NCBI GenBank assembly: GCA_004793585.1
Contig: SRZB01000009.1
Location: 1-64,000 of the forward strand
DNA length: 64,000 bases
Direction: 5' to 3'
Origin: Hominisplanchenecus murintestinalis
Lineage (GTDB): Bacteria > Bacillota > Clostridia > Lachnospirales > Lachnospiraceae
Shown one piece after another: positions 1-9,068 of the stretch. The notes beneath the pieces are model-generated. The model had not been told where the DNA came from, searched no databases, and was given only the letters and a program-made list of their open reading frames with translations. Every line of letters starts with the position of its first letter. The stretch's first letter is position 1. The translations under genes were made by a program, and so were the position numbers.

Positions 1-3000
1 ATTTAATCTCTTCGAACTTCTCCCGGAGGGATTCAAGGGCTTCCTTCTGGGCTTCTGAGGATGCCACGATGTCATCTGCAGATTCTGCATAGTTTTCCGC
101 GGAATCAGCAGCGCCATCCATGGCCTCTGCGTTATCGTTCATCTCTTCCGTATTGTCCATGACGATTCCCGTCATTTCGGCAATCTGCTCGTTGGTAAGT
201 CCTTGTTGTTTTAAAAATTTCACAATCGCTTTTGACTTTTCATCAATTGCCGCAGTTGCTTCTTTTTCTGCCGAACCTGCGTTTTCCACTGCTTTAGCTG
301 CGTTTTCCTCTTCTTGCTGATAATGTTCTGCATCCTTTGCAGCATCATACATAATGTCAGAGGCATTTTCCAGCTCTTCGTTTGATATCTTATGCTTCTT
401 TGCGATATTTTCAAGCGCTTTTGCATATGCGCCCTGTCCGTTTACTGCGTCGTATGCATCGCGGTTTCCCAATTCTACCTTCTCATTGTATATTTCCTGG
501 TACATGGCAGCTCTTTCTGCTGCTGCCTGGGATTTTTCGTAGGCGTCGGCTTTCGTCCCTTCCGCTTCTGCTACACCGATTTGAGCTTTTGTCTGCTGCT
601 CATACAACTCCGTTAGCTGTTCCTCCACAACAGATGCAATAGCTTTGTTCTTCATCGACGTAATATACTGGTCTGTAGCCTCTTTTCCCTGCTTTACGAG
701 CCCGGTCTGCTTGTCTATTTCCAGGCTCAGCCCCGGTATTTCGTCATTGAGCTTCTGGACGTAATAGCTCATTTGTGCCTTGGCGGTAGCTGCCTCTGCC
801 TCAGTCATTGCCCCGCTCTTTATGGCGTCGTTCAGCTCATATATTTTATCTGACATCTTTTGGTAGTTTGTATATTGAGCGGCCGTAGCGGTAGCTTCCT
901 CTTTCTGAGTGTCTACCTGTTCTGCTATGCTGTCTCTTAAGTCACTCATCCGTTCAGACAATTTTTCTGCTTCTTCTGCGGCTTTCTCAGATTCTGTCTG
1001 CATAGCTTTCATTTCGCTCTTTGCAAGAGATGTCAGGGCGACTCCCAGGGCCGCCACCCCCGCCGTCACCAGCGCAATAGGATTTGCCATCTGCGTCAGG
1101 TTAAGCGCTGCCTGTGCGGATTCTGCCGCCGCAAGAGCTGTGCGCATACCCTGCAATGCAGTTATAACGCTTGTTATGCCAGAAACCGCTTTGTACATGA
1201 GTAAACCCGTGCCAATGCCTTTTAGTGTCGCTATGATTAAGTCTCCATGCTCAATAATCCATACCAGACCATCCGCAACATCTCCCAGCACGTCAACATT
1301 ATCTCCCAACGATTCTGCAAGGCTCTCAAAAGCCCTTCCAAGCTCCCCGTTGTTCATTTTTTCAGTCAGCTCTTCAATGATTCCCGTTGCCTTTTCCGCC
1401 GTATCTTGTAGCGGACCAGAGAATTTCTCGTATGCGCTGATTCCCAGTCCCTCCAGGGCGGATTGTAGAATTGTGACTTTGCCCTGAAGATTATCCTGCA
1501 TGGTAGCTGCCATGTCAGCCGCTGCTCCGCTGCACGTCTCAAGCCCCGCTTTGTATTCTCTTAACTGTTTACTTCCGACCTTAATCAGCTCATTTAGGCC
1601 GTTCAACGATGTCCGGTTAAATGTTGTGGCCAGGGCTGCCGCGCGCTGCGCTCCTCCCATGCCGTCCGTTGCCTTTTCGATATCCTCGACGATATCAATC
1701 ATGTCCCGGAAATCCCCGTTAGATTTTTTCACTTCTACTGATGTGTCCCCGATGGCAATCTTTCCATCCTTCATCTTTGCCGTAATCTGCGCCATGACTG
1801 CTGACAGTACTGTCCCGGCCGCTGAACCAGTATCGTTTACTTTCGCAAGCCCTTCCAGTAATGCTGTCGTGGTCTCCATTTCCTGTCCAGCCGCCGTCAG
1901 ATTAGTGGCGCATGTACCGTATGCCTCTGCCAACTGCTGTGTAGTTGTTTTACTGTTCGCCTGCGCGTAGGCCATGACATCAGCAAGTCTGGCAGATTCT
2001 GACGCTTCCATCCCGAACGCCGCCAGGTATCCTGCTACGGCATCGGATGCCGCTGCTAAATCCATGCTGCCCGCTGCCGCAAGCTGCAATACTCCGTCTA
2101 TGCCTGTCAGCATCTGCTGAGTGTCCCATCCAGCAAGCGCCATGTTCCCCAGAGCGTCAGCCGCCTGTGATGCAGTAAACGCCGTCGATGAGCCGAGCTC
2201 TTTTGCTTTATTCGTCAAGGCTTCCAGGTCGCTTCCCGACGCACCTGAAAGTGCCTCTACACTTGACATTGCCGCTTCAAAAGACTTTCCGACGTCAAGT
2301 GCATATGCTGCGGCTTCCTTTGTCTTATCTACGACGTTTCCTATCGCATCTGCTACAACATTGACCGCTTTTCCTGCTACTCCGTTCGCAAGCTTATCTT
2401 TCCAATTTATGGTCTCATTTGACGCTTCTTTCAGCTCTTCTGTGCTTTCACTTACCTCATGTCCGAATTTGTCGATACTTTTCGCGCACCCGTCAACCGC
2501 CTGTTCAGCCTCTTTCAGATACTGTTCATTCTGCTCTATCGCCCTGTTCGCGTCTCTCAGCTCTTTCTCAGATTGCGCGATTCTCTTGTTCCAATCTGAT
2601 ACACTTCCGCTCTCTTTGAGTTGGGCGATTCTCTGCTTATCTACGGCCTTTGACAGCTTTTCCACTTCTGAGCACTGTTTCTGGTATGCTTCCGAGGATG
2701 TATCCCCCGCCTTTTCCATTTCTTTCTGCGCGTCTTTCGCTTCCTTTAGCTCCTTTTCCAACTCTTTTAGGCGGTCACCCTGTTTATTGTAATTTTCCGT
2801 TGCTTTTTTAAGCCCTGTGTTGGCAGCTTCCAGTTTCTGTTGATAAGATGTCTGTATCTGTGTCAGCGCCTGCTGTTTTGCCTTTAAAGCTTCCATGGAA
2901 TTTGCATTGCCGTCAAATTCCTGCGTTACATTTTCCAATACTGTCTTAAATGTTTTTGCCTGTTTGTTTGCGTTGCTGACAGCCTGTGTAAATTCCCTTT

Positions 3001-3040
3001 CCCCATCCAGGGCTAATACTATCCCTATTTTCCCTGCCAT
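1..3040 (-). CDS. Phage tail tape measure protein (partial, runs off left edge)
   Basis: At least 1,013 codons without a stop; the 3' end lies outside the window. It sets tail length and is packed in the tail tube. The start is the ATG at 3040, preceded by GGAGG at good spacing. Residues about 20-220 are a charged, heptad-like coiled coil rich in K, E, Q and A. About residues 255-450 resemble the TP901-type tape measure core (alanine-rich, FTASQAADALGNMALAGW). Hydrophobic stretches near residues 570-660 are typical of the part that contacts membrane at DNA entry. A second coiled coil follows. It sits directly downstream of the tail assembly chaperone pair, the standard position for this gene. 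Confidence 0.95.
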   Translation of the reverse strand, partial: MAGKIGIVLALDGEREFTQAVSNANKQAKTFKTVLENVTQEFDGNANSMEALKAKQQALTQIQTSYQQKLEAANTGLKKATENYNKQGDRLKELEKELKEAKDAQKEMEKAGDTSSEAYQKQCSEVEKLSKAVDKQRIAQLKESGSVSDWNKRIAQSEKELRDANRAIEQNEQYLKEAEQAVDGCAKSIDKFGHEVSESTEELKEASNETINWKDKLANGVAGKAVNVVADAIGNVVDKTKEAAAYALDVGKSFEAAMSSVEALSGASGSDLEALTNKAKELGSSTAFTASQAADALGNMALAGWDTQQMLTGIDGVLQLAAAGSMDLAAASDAVAGYLAAFGMEASESARLADVMAYAQANSKTTTQQLAEAYGTCATNLTAAGQEMETTTALLEGLAKVNDTGSAAGTVLSAVMAQITAKMKDGKIAIGDTSVEVKKSNGDFRDMIDIVEDIEKATDGMGGAQRAAALATTFNRTSLNGLNELIKVGSKQLREYKAGLETCSGAAADMAATMQDNLQGKVTILQSALEGLGISAYEKFSGPLQDTAEKATGIIEELTEKMNNGELGRAFESLAESLGDNVDVLGDVADGLVWIIEHGDLIIATLKGIGTGLLMYKAVSGITSVITALQGMRTALAAAESAQAALNLTQMANPIALVTAGVAALGVALTSLAKSEMKAMQTESEKAAEEAEKLSERMSDLRDSIAEQVDTQKEEATATAAQYTNYQKMSDKIYELNDAIKSGAMTEAEAATAKAQMSYYVQKLNDEIPGLSLEIDKQTGLVKQGKEATDQYITSMKNKAIASVVEEQLTELYEQQTKAQIGVAEAEGTKADAYEKSQAAAERAAMYQEIYNEKVELGNRDAYDAVNGQGAYAKALENIAKKHKISNEELENASDIMYDAAKDAEHYQQEEENAAKAVENAGSAEKEATAAIDEKSKAIVKFLKQQGLTNEQIAEMTGIVMDNTEEMNDNAEAMDGAADSAENYAESADDIVASSEAQKEALESLREKFEEIK

Positions 3041-3103
3041 ACTGCCTCCTGCTGTTTTATGATAAAAAAGAACGCTCATCACTGAACGTCCTCTTGTCAT
3101 GTT

Positions 3104-3334
3104 CTATTCCATATAAACAAAATTGTCTGATTTTTCGTTTTTATATTTTTTCGGGTGCTCTTTTCTCTCTTTCCCGCTCTTCCATGCAAGGAATACGAGA
3201 AATGCAGTGAGCAGCAAAGGGGCGGCTACCACCATCCAGATAATACAATACAGGAATCCTTTCACCAAAAAGCACCATAGCGCAATTACCCAGAATAATA
3301 CTTTTAAAACATTTTTCAAGATATTCTCCAACAT
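3104..3334 (-). CDS. Small membrane protein in phage tail region
   Basis: A 76-residue protein with about 45 mostly hydrophobic residues in the N-terminal two thirds (one or two membrane spans) and a charged, lysine-rich tail. It lies between the tail assembly chaperone and the tape measure gene, where small uncharacterised proteins are common. I do not recognise the family. It could be a chance reading frame, but its start fits the gap after the chaperone frame ends at 3393 and it leaves room for the tape measure ribosome site. No function is assigned. Confidence 0.5.
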   Translation of the reverse strand: MLENILKNVLKVLFWVIALWCFLVKGFLYCIIWMVVAAPLLLTAFLVFLAWKSGKERKEHPKKYKNEKSDNFVYME

Positions 3335-3392
3335 ATCATCATCCCCTTCGCTATATTATCTCACATTTTTGATATTAATACAATACTCGTTC

Positions 3393-3584
3393 TTACGGCA
3401 AATCGTCAATCCCGGCCGGCTCTTTTTTTAGCCCGTTCATTTCCAGATATTCGTTGTAAATCAGGAAAAATTTGCGCAAGGTCATGTTCATAACTTCCCA
3501 TTCTGAGAAATTCAGGATTTTGCATCCGATGTACAAAAAGCGGGCGACATTTACTCCTCTTGTCTCCCGCCCTCCCGGTTTGGG
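3393..3584 (-). CDS. Tail assembly chaperone, -1 frame extension (gpGT-like)
   Basis: This frame has no start of its own and is open from upstream of the end of the preceding tail gene to a TAA at 3393-3395. Its product contains EWEVMNMTLRKFFLIYNEYL, the kind of helical segment seen in the T part of phage gpG/gpGT tail chaperones. It is in the -1 frame relative to the upstream gene and becomes continuous with it if the ribosome slips back one base at CCCAAAC (3578-3584, minus strand). The fusion would add about 60 residues to the 125 or so upstream residues. The T domain is known to recruit the tape measure, which is the next structural gene. The other overlapping frame here has no such resemblance. 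Confidence 0.85.
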   Translation of the reverse strand, partial: PKPGGRETRGVNVARFLYIGCKILNFSEWEVMNMTLRKFFLIYNEYLEMNGLKKEPAGIDDLP

Positions 3585-3937
3585 TCGTCGTCATCCGGTT
3601 CCGGCAGACCACTTCCATATGCTCTCAGAGTAGCAGTGACGGCTCCTATCAAATTCTGCCGCGTCAGCATCCAACCTATCTGTTTTTCGTCTACCAGCTC
3701 TAAATCGCACGTCCGGCCTTTGTAGCTCAGGCGTTCCACCTCGTCATTTAACAACACCAACAAAACCAGCCGCAGTGTATCCTCCGCAGTTTCTATGTCA
3801 GTCAATCCTCCCATTACTTCCTCCAGGGGCGCGCCTGAACGCTCCTGGATTTCATCTATTGCATTCAAGGTGAAGAGCAGATGTCTCTCCATCCCGTCAA
3901 GCACCAGCGGTACTCCTGTCGGTCTTAACGCTCCCAT
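3551..3937 (-). CDS. Tail assembly chaperone (gpG-like)
   Basis: A 128-residue acidic protein. It lies between the major tail protein and the tape measure, exactly where lambda gpG-type chaperones sit. The text includes LLFTLNAIDEIQERSG near the N-terminus, a pattern common in tail assembly chaperones of Firmicutes phages. The C-terminus is a run of Asp and Glu, and the slippery heptamer CCCAAAC lies in that run, 8-10 codons before the stop, so most ribosomes make this short form and a minority make the extended form. The chaperone coats the tape measure during tail assembly and is not part of the virion in known systems. Confidence 0.88.
   Translation of the reverse strand: MGALRPTGVPLVLDGMERHLLFTLNAIDEIQERSGAPLEEVMGGLTDIETAEDTLRLVLLVLLNDEVERLSYKGRTCDLELVDEKQIGWMLTRQNLIGAVTATLRAYGSGLPEPDDDDPNREGGRQEE
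3578..3584 (-). promoter_or_regulatory. Programmed -1 ribosomal frameshift site CCCAAAC
   Basis: On the minus strand the codons read GAC-CCA-AAC, so the heptamer C-CCA-AAC fits the X-XXY-YYZ rule in the correct phase. A shift of one base back joins the upstream tail gene to the overlapping -1 frame that ends at 3393. The G-rich stretch just downstream (GGGAGGGCGGGAG) may pause the ribosome. Confidence 0.85.
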
Positions 3938-3940
3938 AGG

Positions 3941-4516
3941 CTACGCTCCTTTCTCTTCGTCGAGAGTTCCTGCTCCCCCTGCGCCTGTTATGCCTACTTT
4001 CTCATTCAGCCACGCTTTCGCCTCTTTCAACGTGTCAAACTCTTTCCTGATTTTCCATACGCCGTCTTCCGGTATCAGGATAGTGCCCTCCAGCGTACTA
4101 TGATTAAAAGTGGTGCTTTCCTGGCGCGTTGTATTTTCATCGTTCGGTTCGCCGAACTGAACCTTTGTATAGAATTTTACTACTTTTTTCTTTCCACTCG
4201 TCCCAATAGCGCCGCATCCTACGTATGGCGGGATGTCGTTGACGTCGTAAATTATTTCTCCTGTCTCTTCATCTTTTTTATGTCCCAGCAGAAACGTGTA
4301 AGTTTCCTCGTCATCATTATTCATTTCGATGGACAGCGTACCTCCCGTAACGGAATTATCCGTCTCTAATGCGCGGTCGTCTCCATAATCTACAACATTT
4401 GATTTGTTCGGCGTTCCGTTAAAGTTTGCGACTGGACTGAGATATTTCCCATCTTTATAGCTGCCGTCTTCCTGAAGTATTCCAAACACCGTGTACTCGA
4501 TTCCTTTTTTTGCCAT
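3941..4516 (-). CDS. Major tail protein (tail tube)
   Basis: A 191-residue protein beginning MAKKGIEYTVFGIL, with KYLSPVANFNGTPNKSN and VTGGTLSIEMNN nearby, all typical of the phi13-type major tail protein family of Firmicutes siphoviruses. It forms the tube rings around the tape measure. The family fold is a beta sandwich, and the sequence is rich in short beta-prone segments. Preceded by a strong AGGAGG site and placed between the tail terminator-like gene and the tail assembly chaperone. The tail is probably long and non-contractile, since no sheath gene is seen beside it. Confidence 0.9.
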   Translation of the reverse strand: MAKKGIEYTVFGILQEDGSYKDGKYLSPVANFNGTPNKSNVVDYGDDRALETDNSVTGGTLSIEMNNDDEETYTFLLGHKKDEETGEIIYDVNDIPPYVGCGAIGTSGKKKVVKFYTKVQFGEPNDENTTRQESTTFNHSTLEGTILIPEDGVWKIRKEFDTLKEAKAWLNEKVGITGAGGAGTLDEEKGA

Positions 4517-4541
4517 TTCTTTTTCCTCCTGTTATTTCTGA

Positions 4542-4892
4542 TTAGCTTTCCAATAGTTCGCTTTCATTTTCAATATTACACTCAAAGACCAGGTGCCTTA
4601 TCCCTTCGCCTGTGAGTGTTGCATCTGTTACATCCGGGTATGTGAATCCTGTTGTAAACAAGGCTTTTCGAATTCTCTTCTTGATGGAGAGATAATTTTT
4701 CTCCATGGGCGCAAAATAATGTATCTGCATGTATGCTACTGCGTGAAGCGGCGCATTATCCCCGAAATCATCCCCCCGGTCATCCGCATAATTAAATGTG
4801 ATGTATTCTTCCTCGCCTCCTCCGTAAAAGTCGGCTGTGACAGGGATGTCGAGTGGCGTGAGCGCCTGTATGATTTTTTCATTTACAGTCAT
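4542..4892 (-). CDS. Tail terminator / tail completion-like protein
   Basis: 116 residues from the ATG at 4892, chosen because AGGAGGAAAC lies directly before it; an in-frame upstream start at 4907 has no better site. The protein starts MTVNEKIIQALTPLDIPV and contains YITFNYADDRGDDF. Proteins with this pattern lie between the gp10-like gene and the major tail protein in many Firmicutes phages and are thought to cap the tail tube at the head-tail junction. The role is inferred from position and general resemblance. Confidence 0.72.
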   Translation of the reverse strand: MTVNEKIIQALTPLDIPVTADFYGGGEEEYITFNYADDRGDDFGDNAPLHAVAYMQIHYFAPMEKNYLSIKKRIRKALFTTGFTYPDVTDATLTGEGIRHLVFECNIENESELLES

Positions 4893-4900
4893 GTTTCCTC

Positions 4901-5353
4901 CTACCACAGCTTTGCTACAGCCTCATCAAGTTCCCGCTGCATAATCTCTTCACACTTTTGTCTCGCCTGATTTACAGACTTCTGTATGAATGGGTGCGGT
5001 TCCTGGTTCTTTCCTTCTACATATGCATGTGTTCCGTATTCCAGTATATTTGCTTTGAGAGCATTTGGTATCCCTCTTTTATCTGTTCCGTTTGGTTTTA
5101 CAACCGAAAATACACCGTATTGGTTTTTTTTTGCCGGAGTTGCTATAATAGATTTTTCCAGTTCTCCCGTCGAATACGGCTTCTTGTTTTTCTTGTTTAT
5201 CCTGTTCGCTGATGCGCGTATATTACTTCGCACTGACTCTTCCAGGATAGGAGCTGCTCTGGTCGTTGCTTTTATCGCCATTGACGTCGGGTCTGCGATA
5301 CCCTGCAGCATCTTTTCCATTTTATCAAAACCTGTCAGTGATGCCCTTGCCAT
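4901..5353 (-). CDS. HK97 gp10-like head-tail protein
   Basis: A 150-residue basic protein. The order GFDKMEKML, then APILEESVRSNIRAS, then a GTHAYVEGKNQEPHPFIQ segment near the C-terminus is the pattern of the HK97-gp10/minor capsid family, in which the last part reads 'PAHPFLRPA' or similar. It acts at the head-tail connection. The genes either side are tightly packed (8 bases to each neighbour), consistent with a single structural transcript. Confidence 0.83.
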   Translation of the reverse strand: MARASLTGFDKMEKMLQGIADPTSMAIKATTRAAPILEESVRSNIRASANRINKKNKKPYSTGELEKSIIATPAKKNQYGVFSVVKPNGTDKRGIPNALKANILEYGTHAYVEGKNQEPHPFIQKSVNQARQKCEEIMQRELDEAVAKLW

Positions 5354-5360
5354 ATCCTAA

Positions 5361-5708
5361 TCACACCCTTTCTGTTAAATTTGTCCAGATTTCCAGGTAT
5401 TCTTTGCCCTCTCCGTAAGGATTGACATACTTAATCTCGTATTCTTTGCCCTTATATCTCACAGTCATGTCTGTATTAATTTCGGCATCTGAATATCGGA
5501 TCATGAACCGCTTTTTTGCTTCGGAAAATTCCGAATTTGCCCGGGCAATTTCTCCCCCGCTGGTATTTGTCACTTTTGCAAAGCACTTCCTTACCACCTT
5601 TTTTTCAGATGGTGCCGGGAAACCGTCTGAATCCTGACCTACTGATACTGTCTGTATGATTTCTATGCGCTTTTTGAGTTCTCCCGGATTCACATACATA
5701 TCTGCCAC
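5361..5708 (-). CDS. Phage head closure protein (head-tail joining)
   Basis: 115 residues. The N-terminal NPGELKKRIEIIQ followed by a mid-protein FAKVTNTSGGEI and a C-terminal YEIKYVNPYGEGKEYLEIW is the classic layout of the SPP1 gp16-like / phage_H_T_join family, whose members begin 'G.L..RI.I' and end with a beta strand that reports on measurement of 'Y.I..V.P......L.I'. The protein closes the head after DNA packaging. It lies one base after the connector gene and eight bases before the gp10-like gene. Confidence 0.88.
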   Translation of the reverse strand: MADMYVNPGELKKRIEIIQTVSVGQDSDGFPAPSEKKVVRKCFAKVTNTSGGEIARANSEFSEAKKRFMIRYSDAEINTDMTVRYKGKEYEIKYVNPYGEGKEYLEIWTNLTERV

Positions 5709-5709
5709 C

Positions 5710-5991
5710 TCACAACAAATTCACACAGTGCATACCCAGAATGGTATCTACTGCTTTGTTCAGGTTGTTTTTATCTACATACATACATCGGTTGTCATAC
5801 ATATCCTGGCAGAGTACCATGACTGCAATATAGAAATCCTCATGCGTATCAATCTCTTCATCTGTAAGTCCCGTATAGGAACGGATGAACGCCCGCGCCG
5901 ATTCCAGCAGCGGCGCCAGCTCTCCGTCCGTATAATCATCCAGCCGCAGATACTCCGCTATGTGTTCGATGCTGATTTCGCTGACTTTCAT
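5710..5991 (-). CDS. Head-tail connector (gp6/gp15-like)
   Basis: 93 residues, mostly helical. It contains EHIAEYLRLD and LLESARAFIRSYTGLTDEEID, then a hydrophobic helix with AVMVLCQDMYDNR, the pattern of the phage gp6-like head-tail connector family (YqbG/SPP1 gp15 fold). It binds below the portal. The position directly after the capsid gene is the normal one. Confidence 0.88.
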   Translation of the reverse strand: MKVSEISIEHIAEYLRLDDYTDGELAPLLESARAFIRSYTGLTDEEIDTHEDFYIAVMVLCQDMYDNRCMYVDKNNLNKAVDTILGMHCVNLL

Positions 5992-6006
5992 CCTTCCGCA
6001 ACCTTC

Positions 6007-7170
6007 CTATTTCGTCTGTGCAGCTTCTTTCATTTTCAGGACTGCGATTTTCTGGCCATCTTCAATCTTAGCGTCCATCTCAATCCACCCAACTACGCCA
6101 ATTGCGTGTTGAGTCGCATATTTCTCCCGGAGTACCTCGATATTCATGCTTTCAGATACCTTCACCGCGAGACCGGACATATCCCCATAGACAACTGCTG
6201 TTTTCCCAGCTTCCATCTTCGCTACATTGTCAGAACAGTAGACTGGCGCTCCAAACAGCGTATATCCCCATTTTGAGGTTGCATCTTTGTTTAGAATGTA
6301 GTTTCCGTCGTTGTCCTTCAATTTCCGAATGGCCGTCCTGGTTGCCTTGTTCATAATCCAGATGCAGCCCGACTGATATCTGTCGGGTATCGTCTCCTGC
6401 AAGTCAATAAGTTCGTCGGCTGTGATTTCTCCTGTTTTCGCAGACGTCACCACCTGAGAAGCCTTTGAAATTCCTTCAATTTTATCCTTCGTCCCATTCA
6501 ACAACTCTTTTTCAATCCATTTTGCAGCCGCCTCTGCCATTTTACCAATAGCGTAATTCGTAATGTTGAACTGTGAGTTATTAACTAAAGACTTTGATAT
6601 CTTTGTCAGCGTTCCGGCAAGAAATCCTTTCAGTTCAATAGAACCAAATTTCCCAGATGCTGACGCCAGTTCCTCGAACTCCGTGGCATATGCCATTGAG
6701 ATAGTCCCGTCTGATTCATCATAATATGGAATTGCAATGTTTCCACCGATATTGTACAGTGTCGCCATCTGATAGATAGGGCAAATATCGTACACCTTCT
6801 CAATAATCTTATTGACGATAGATGCCGGAATCACCGCGCCATTATCCCCTGCAGTAAGGTTTTCGGCACGTTCCTCTGATACGATACCCCGGATATGGTC
6901 AGCAAATGCCCTCTCCTCCTGCACCTCTTTTTCCTCTGCCCTTAATTCCTCGTCTCTCTTATTAGAAGTCACATTCAATTCAAGGCCCCTGGCTCTCTCC
7001 TCCGCTTTGATTGTCCTGCCGATTGCCTGTATATCTTTTTCCAACTCATCGAACTCACCAGATTCCTCATCTGTCATAGCTCTCTCCTCAGCTTCAGCTT
7101 TGTCAAGGATTCCCTGCAGCTTCTCCTGAAGCTCCGCCCGCTGCTCTTTCAATTTCTTTAATTTGTTCAT
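6007..7170 (-). CDS. Major capsid protein, HK97 fold
   Basis: 387 residues. Residues 1-85 are a charged coiled coil (the delta/scaffold domain) that the neighbouring protease is expected to remove. The mature part begins about residue 105 and contains the family marks: VYDICPIYQMATLYNI, IAIPYYDES, GTLTKISKSLVNNSQF and the late IGVVGWIEMDAKI. It forms the icosahedral head. The start overlaps the protease stop by four bases, which supports translational coupling. Length and order (protease, capsid, connector) match HK97-type phages of Firmicutes. Confidence 0.95.
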   Translation of the reverse strand: MNKLKKLKEQRAELQEKLQGILDKAEAEERAMTDEESGEFDELEKDIQAIGRTIKAEERARGLELNVTSNKRDEELRAEEKEVQEERAFADHIRGIVSEERAENLTAGDNGAVIPASIVNKIIEKVYDICPIYQMATLYNIGGNIAIPYYDESDGTISMAYATEFEELASASGKFGSIELKGFLAGTLTKISKSLVNNSQFNITNYAIGKMAEAAAKWIEKELLNGTKDKIEGISKASQVVTSAKTGEITADELIDLQETIPDRYQSGCIWIMNKATRTAIRKLKDNDGNYILNKDATSKWGYTLFGAPVYCSDNVAKMEAGKTAVVYGDMSGLAVKVSESMNIEVLREKYATQHAIGVVGWIEMDAKIEDGQKIAVLKMKEAAQTK

Positions 7171-7766
7171 TTCATCTCTCCTCGTTTCAATTTTTCCAGC
7201 CTATCCTTATAGGCTGCATTGTCATACTTCGGTTTCCTGGGTTCTATTTCCCGGTATTCTGCATCTGTACAACGCGCTCTGGTTTCAACTTCTTCCTCTG
7301 CTCCCGCCCTTACTTCAATAGACGTAGATGAATATACGGGAACTTTGTCCATTACAAGCGTAATTTCATCCATGTCAAAATCTTTTACATACCGTATCGG
7401 AAGCCCCTCTGTTCTTTCCTCGATGCTATCCTTTACATTTTGCATGTTGAAAGACCATCCCTTTAGCCGTCCGGCTTTCGCCCCGGCTATGACTGCTTCA
7501 TCCGTGACCACCGACTCTGCCCGCAGTCCAACTTCATCTTCACGGACGTTTAACGTTCCTTTGGATGTAGAAGCCAGTACCCGGCTTCTGTCATGGTCCA
7601 GCAGCATATCAATTCCTCCGGCGCGTTCAAGTGCCCTGGCAAATGCCCGCTGCTCAATGACTTCAATCACCCGTCCTCTGGGTGTCACCACTGGACGGGA
7701 TTCTCTGCCTGGGACATTTACATATCCTGAAATATGTAGCCCGTCCGCCCTTAATTCTGCTCTCAT
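7167..7766 (-). CDS. Prohead protease, HK97 family (U35)
   Basis: 199 residues. The family motifs are visible: a LLDHDRSRVLAS segment with the catalytic His near residue 58, and LKGWSFNMQ with the catalytic Ser near residue 94. The protein opens with ISGYVNVPGRESRPV, a usual start for this group. It cleaves the delta domain of the capsid protein during head maturation. The C-terminal 40 residues are charged and probably self-cleaved. It lies between portal and capsid as in HK97. Confidence 0.94.
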   Translation of the reverse strand: MRAELRADGLHISGYVNVPGRESRPVVTPRGRVIEVIEQRAFARALERAGGIDMLLDHDRSRVLASTSKGTLNVREDEVGLRAESVVTDEAVIAGAKAGRLKGWSFNMQNVKDSIEERTEGLPIRYVKDFDMDEITLVMDKVPVYSSTSIEVRAGAEEEVETRARCTDAEYREIEPRKPKYDNAAYKDRLEKLKRGEMK

Positions 7767-7789
7767 ATGCCCTCACCTCCTTTCGCGGC

Positions 7790-9052
7790 TTAGTTTCCTT
7801 CTATCCCTTCCGGTTTTGTTTTGCTAAACGATGTCTGTATAGATTTCATATCCTGCAAGGCATTTGTGTTCGGCGTATATATTTGCTCGGTTTGGGGATT
7901 GAATAGTACCTGGTCAAGCCCAAGTGTAATCCACTCGAACCCGATTGGCTCCATATCTTCTTTTTCCCGAACCTCGTCAATCTGCATAAAATTCTTTTCC
8001 AGGGCGATTTTGTATGCTTCGTACCTGTCTTTGATATTGCCCCGCGTCAATTCCTTCGTATCGAAAGCCCAGTAAAACAGCCCTTTTTCTGATTCCAGCA
8101 ATAAATCTCTATCCAAACTGCACTCAATATCATTCATAATTGCCATGCAGGTCCGTATAAAGCTGTCAACATCCTTATCACTTGGATTTCCGCTCAGCAT
8201 AGCTCCCGGAATTCCGAACAGTTTGCAGATTTCTACGCTGTTCGCTTTTTTATTTTCGTTGAGCTGCATCTCCACGGATGTATTGGAAGCTTCCTGAAAT
8301 TCTATCCCGTTATTCAGGACGACTACATTTTCTTCCGAATTGCTATACAGCCGCCGGAATGCCTCTTTTAAAATATCCATCGCTTCCCGAGTTAATTGTC
8401 TTGAGGATTTCAGGAATCCCCGTTTATTACCGCCTTTGCGCGTCAAGTTCTCCTCGTATTTGAGTTCACTATATGCTGTGCTGATAATTAGCGGACTATC
8501 GTCGAAGACACTCCGTGAACGCATCCCGTCCCTGGTTTTGCGCAGTATTTTGAAAAACTGATGCGGCCTGTAACGCGCCCCTTCAACTAAAATGTCGTAA
8601 TCTTTAAAAATCGGGTCTGTGTTCTGCTGTATGGAAATTCGTCTTTCATCCACATAGTGGATACTGGAAACCTTCAACCCACGCCAATTAATGAATGCAT
8701 AACCGCCTTTTCCTAAAAAATAATCTTCCAAAACGGCCCGCCAAAACTGCGTAGCAGTCAATGTGTCGCCTGTATCGCTGTTCAGGAGAAATGTCCGCCC
8801 ATCTCCCTTCACTTCCTGCACATTTCCAGAGCTATCCTCTTTATATAATTTTATCGGAAGAGATGATATAGTCCCGGCAATCAGGTTAATGCACGCCTGC
8901 ACCGCCGGAAGTTCCAGCGTTTTTTCCTTTGTAACCGTCGACTTGCCCAACAATGTCCGTAGCAAAACGTCAGATTCTACAATTTCCCCTTTTTCCAGAC
9001 TTGTGTCTGCCCTTATCTCTTCCTTGTGTTTTCCAAATGGCCATATGTTCAT
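7790..9052 (-). CDS. Phage portal protein
   Basis: 420 residues from the ATG at 9052, chosen because GGAGGGAAGAAA precedes it; an in-frame start at 9097 lies inside the terminase gene and has no site. HK97-type portal features are clear: PAVQACINLIAGTISSLP, LPIKLYKEDS, QFWRAVLEDYFLGKGGYAFI and the late LFGIPGAMLSGNPSDKDVDSF with the long stem helices. It forms the dodecameric ring for DNA entry. Usual length for the family. Located between large terminase and protease. Confidence 0.95.
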   Translation of the reverse strand: MNIWPFGKHKEEIRADTSLEKGEIVESDVLLRTLLGKSTVTKEKTLELPAVQACINLIAGTISSLPIKLYKEDSSGNVQEVKGDGRTFLLNSDTGDTLTATQFWRAVLEDYFLGKGGYAFINWRGLKVSSIHYVDERRISIQQNTDPIFKDYDILVEGARYRPHQFFKILRKTRDGMRSRSVFDDSPLIISTAYSELKYEENLTRKGGNKRGFLKSSRQLTREAMDILKEAFRRLYSNSEENVVVLNNGIEFQEASNTSVEMQLNENKKANSVEICKLFGIPGAMLSGNPSDKDVDSFIRTCMAIMNDIECSLDRDLLLESEKGLFYWAFDTKELTRGNIKDRYEAYKIALEKNFMQIDEVREKEDMEPIGFEWITLGLDQVLFNPQTEQIYTPNTNALQDMKSIQTSFSKTKPEGIEGN

Positions 9053-9068
9053 TTTCTTCCCTCCTGTA

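Noticed and set aside
3406..3618. 70-codon +1 frame after the tail chaperone as the frameshift product
   Set aside because: Its product is basic and unlike any tail chaperone, while the -1 frame fits both the slippery heptamer phase and the T-domain pattern.
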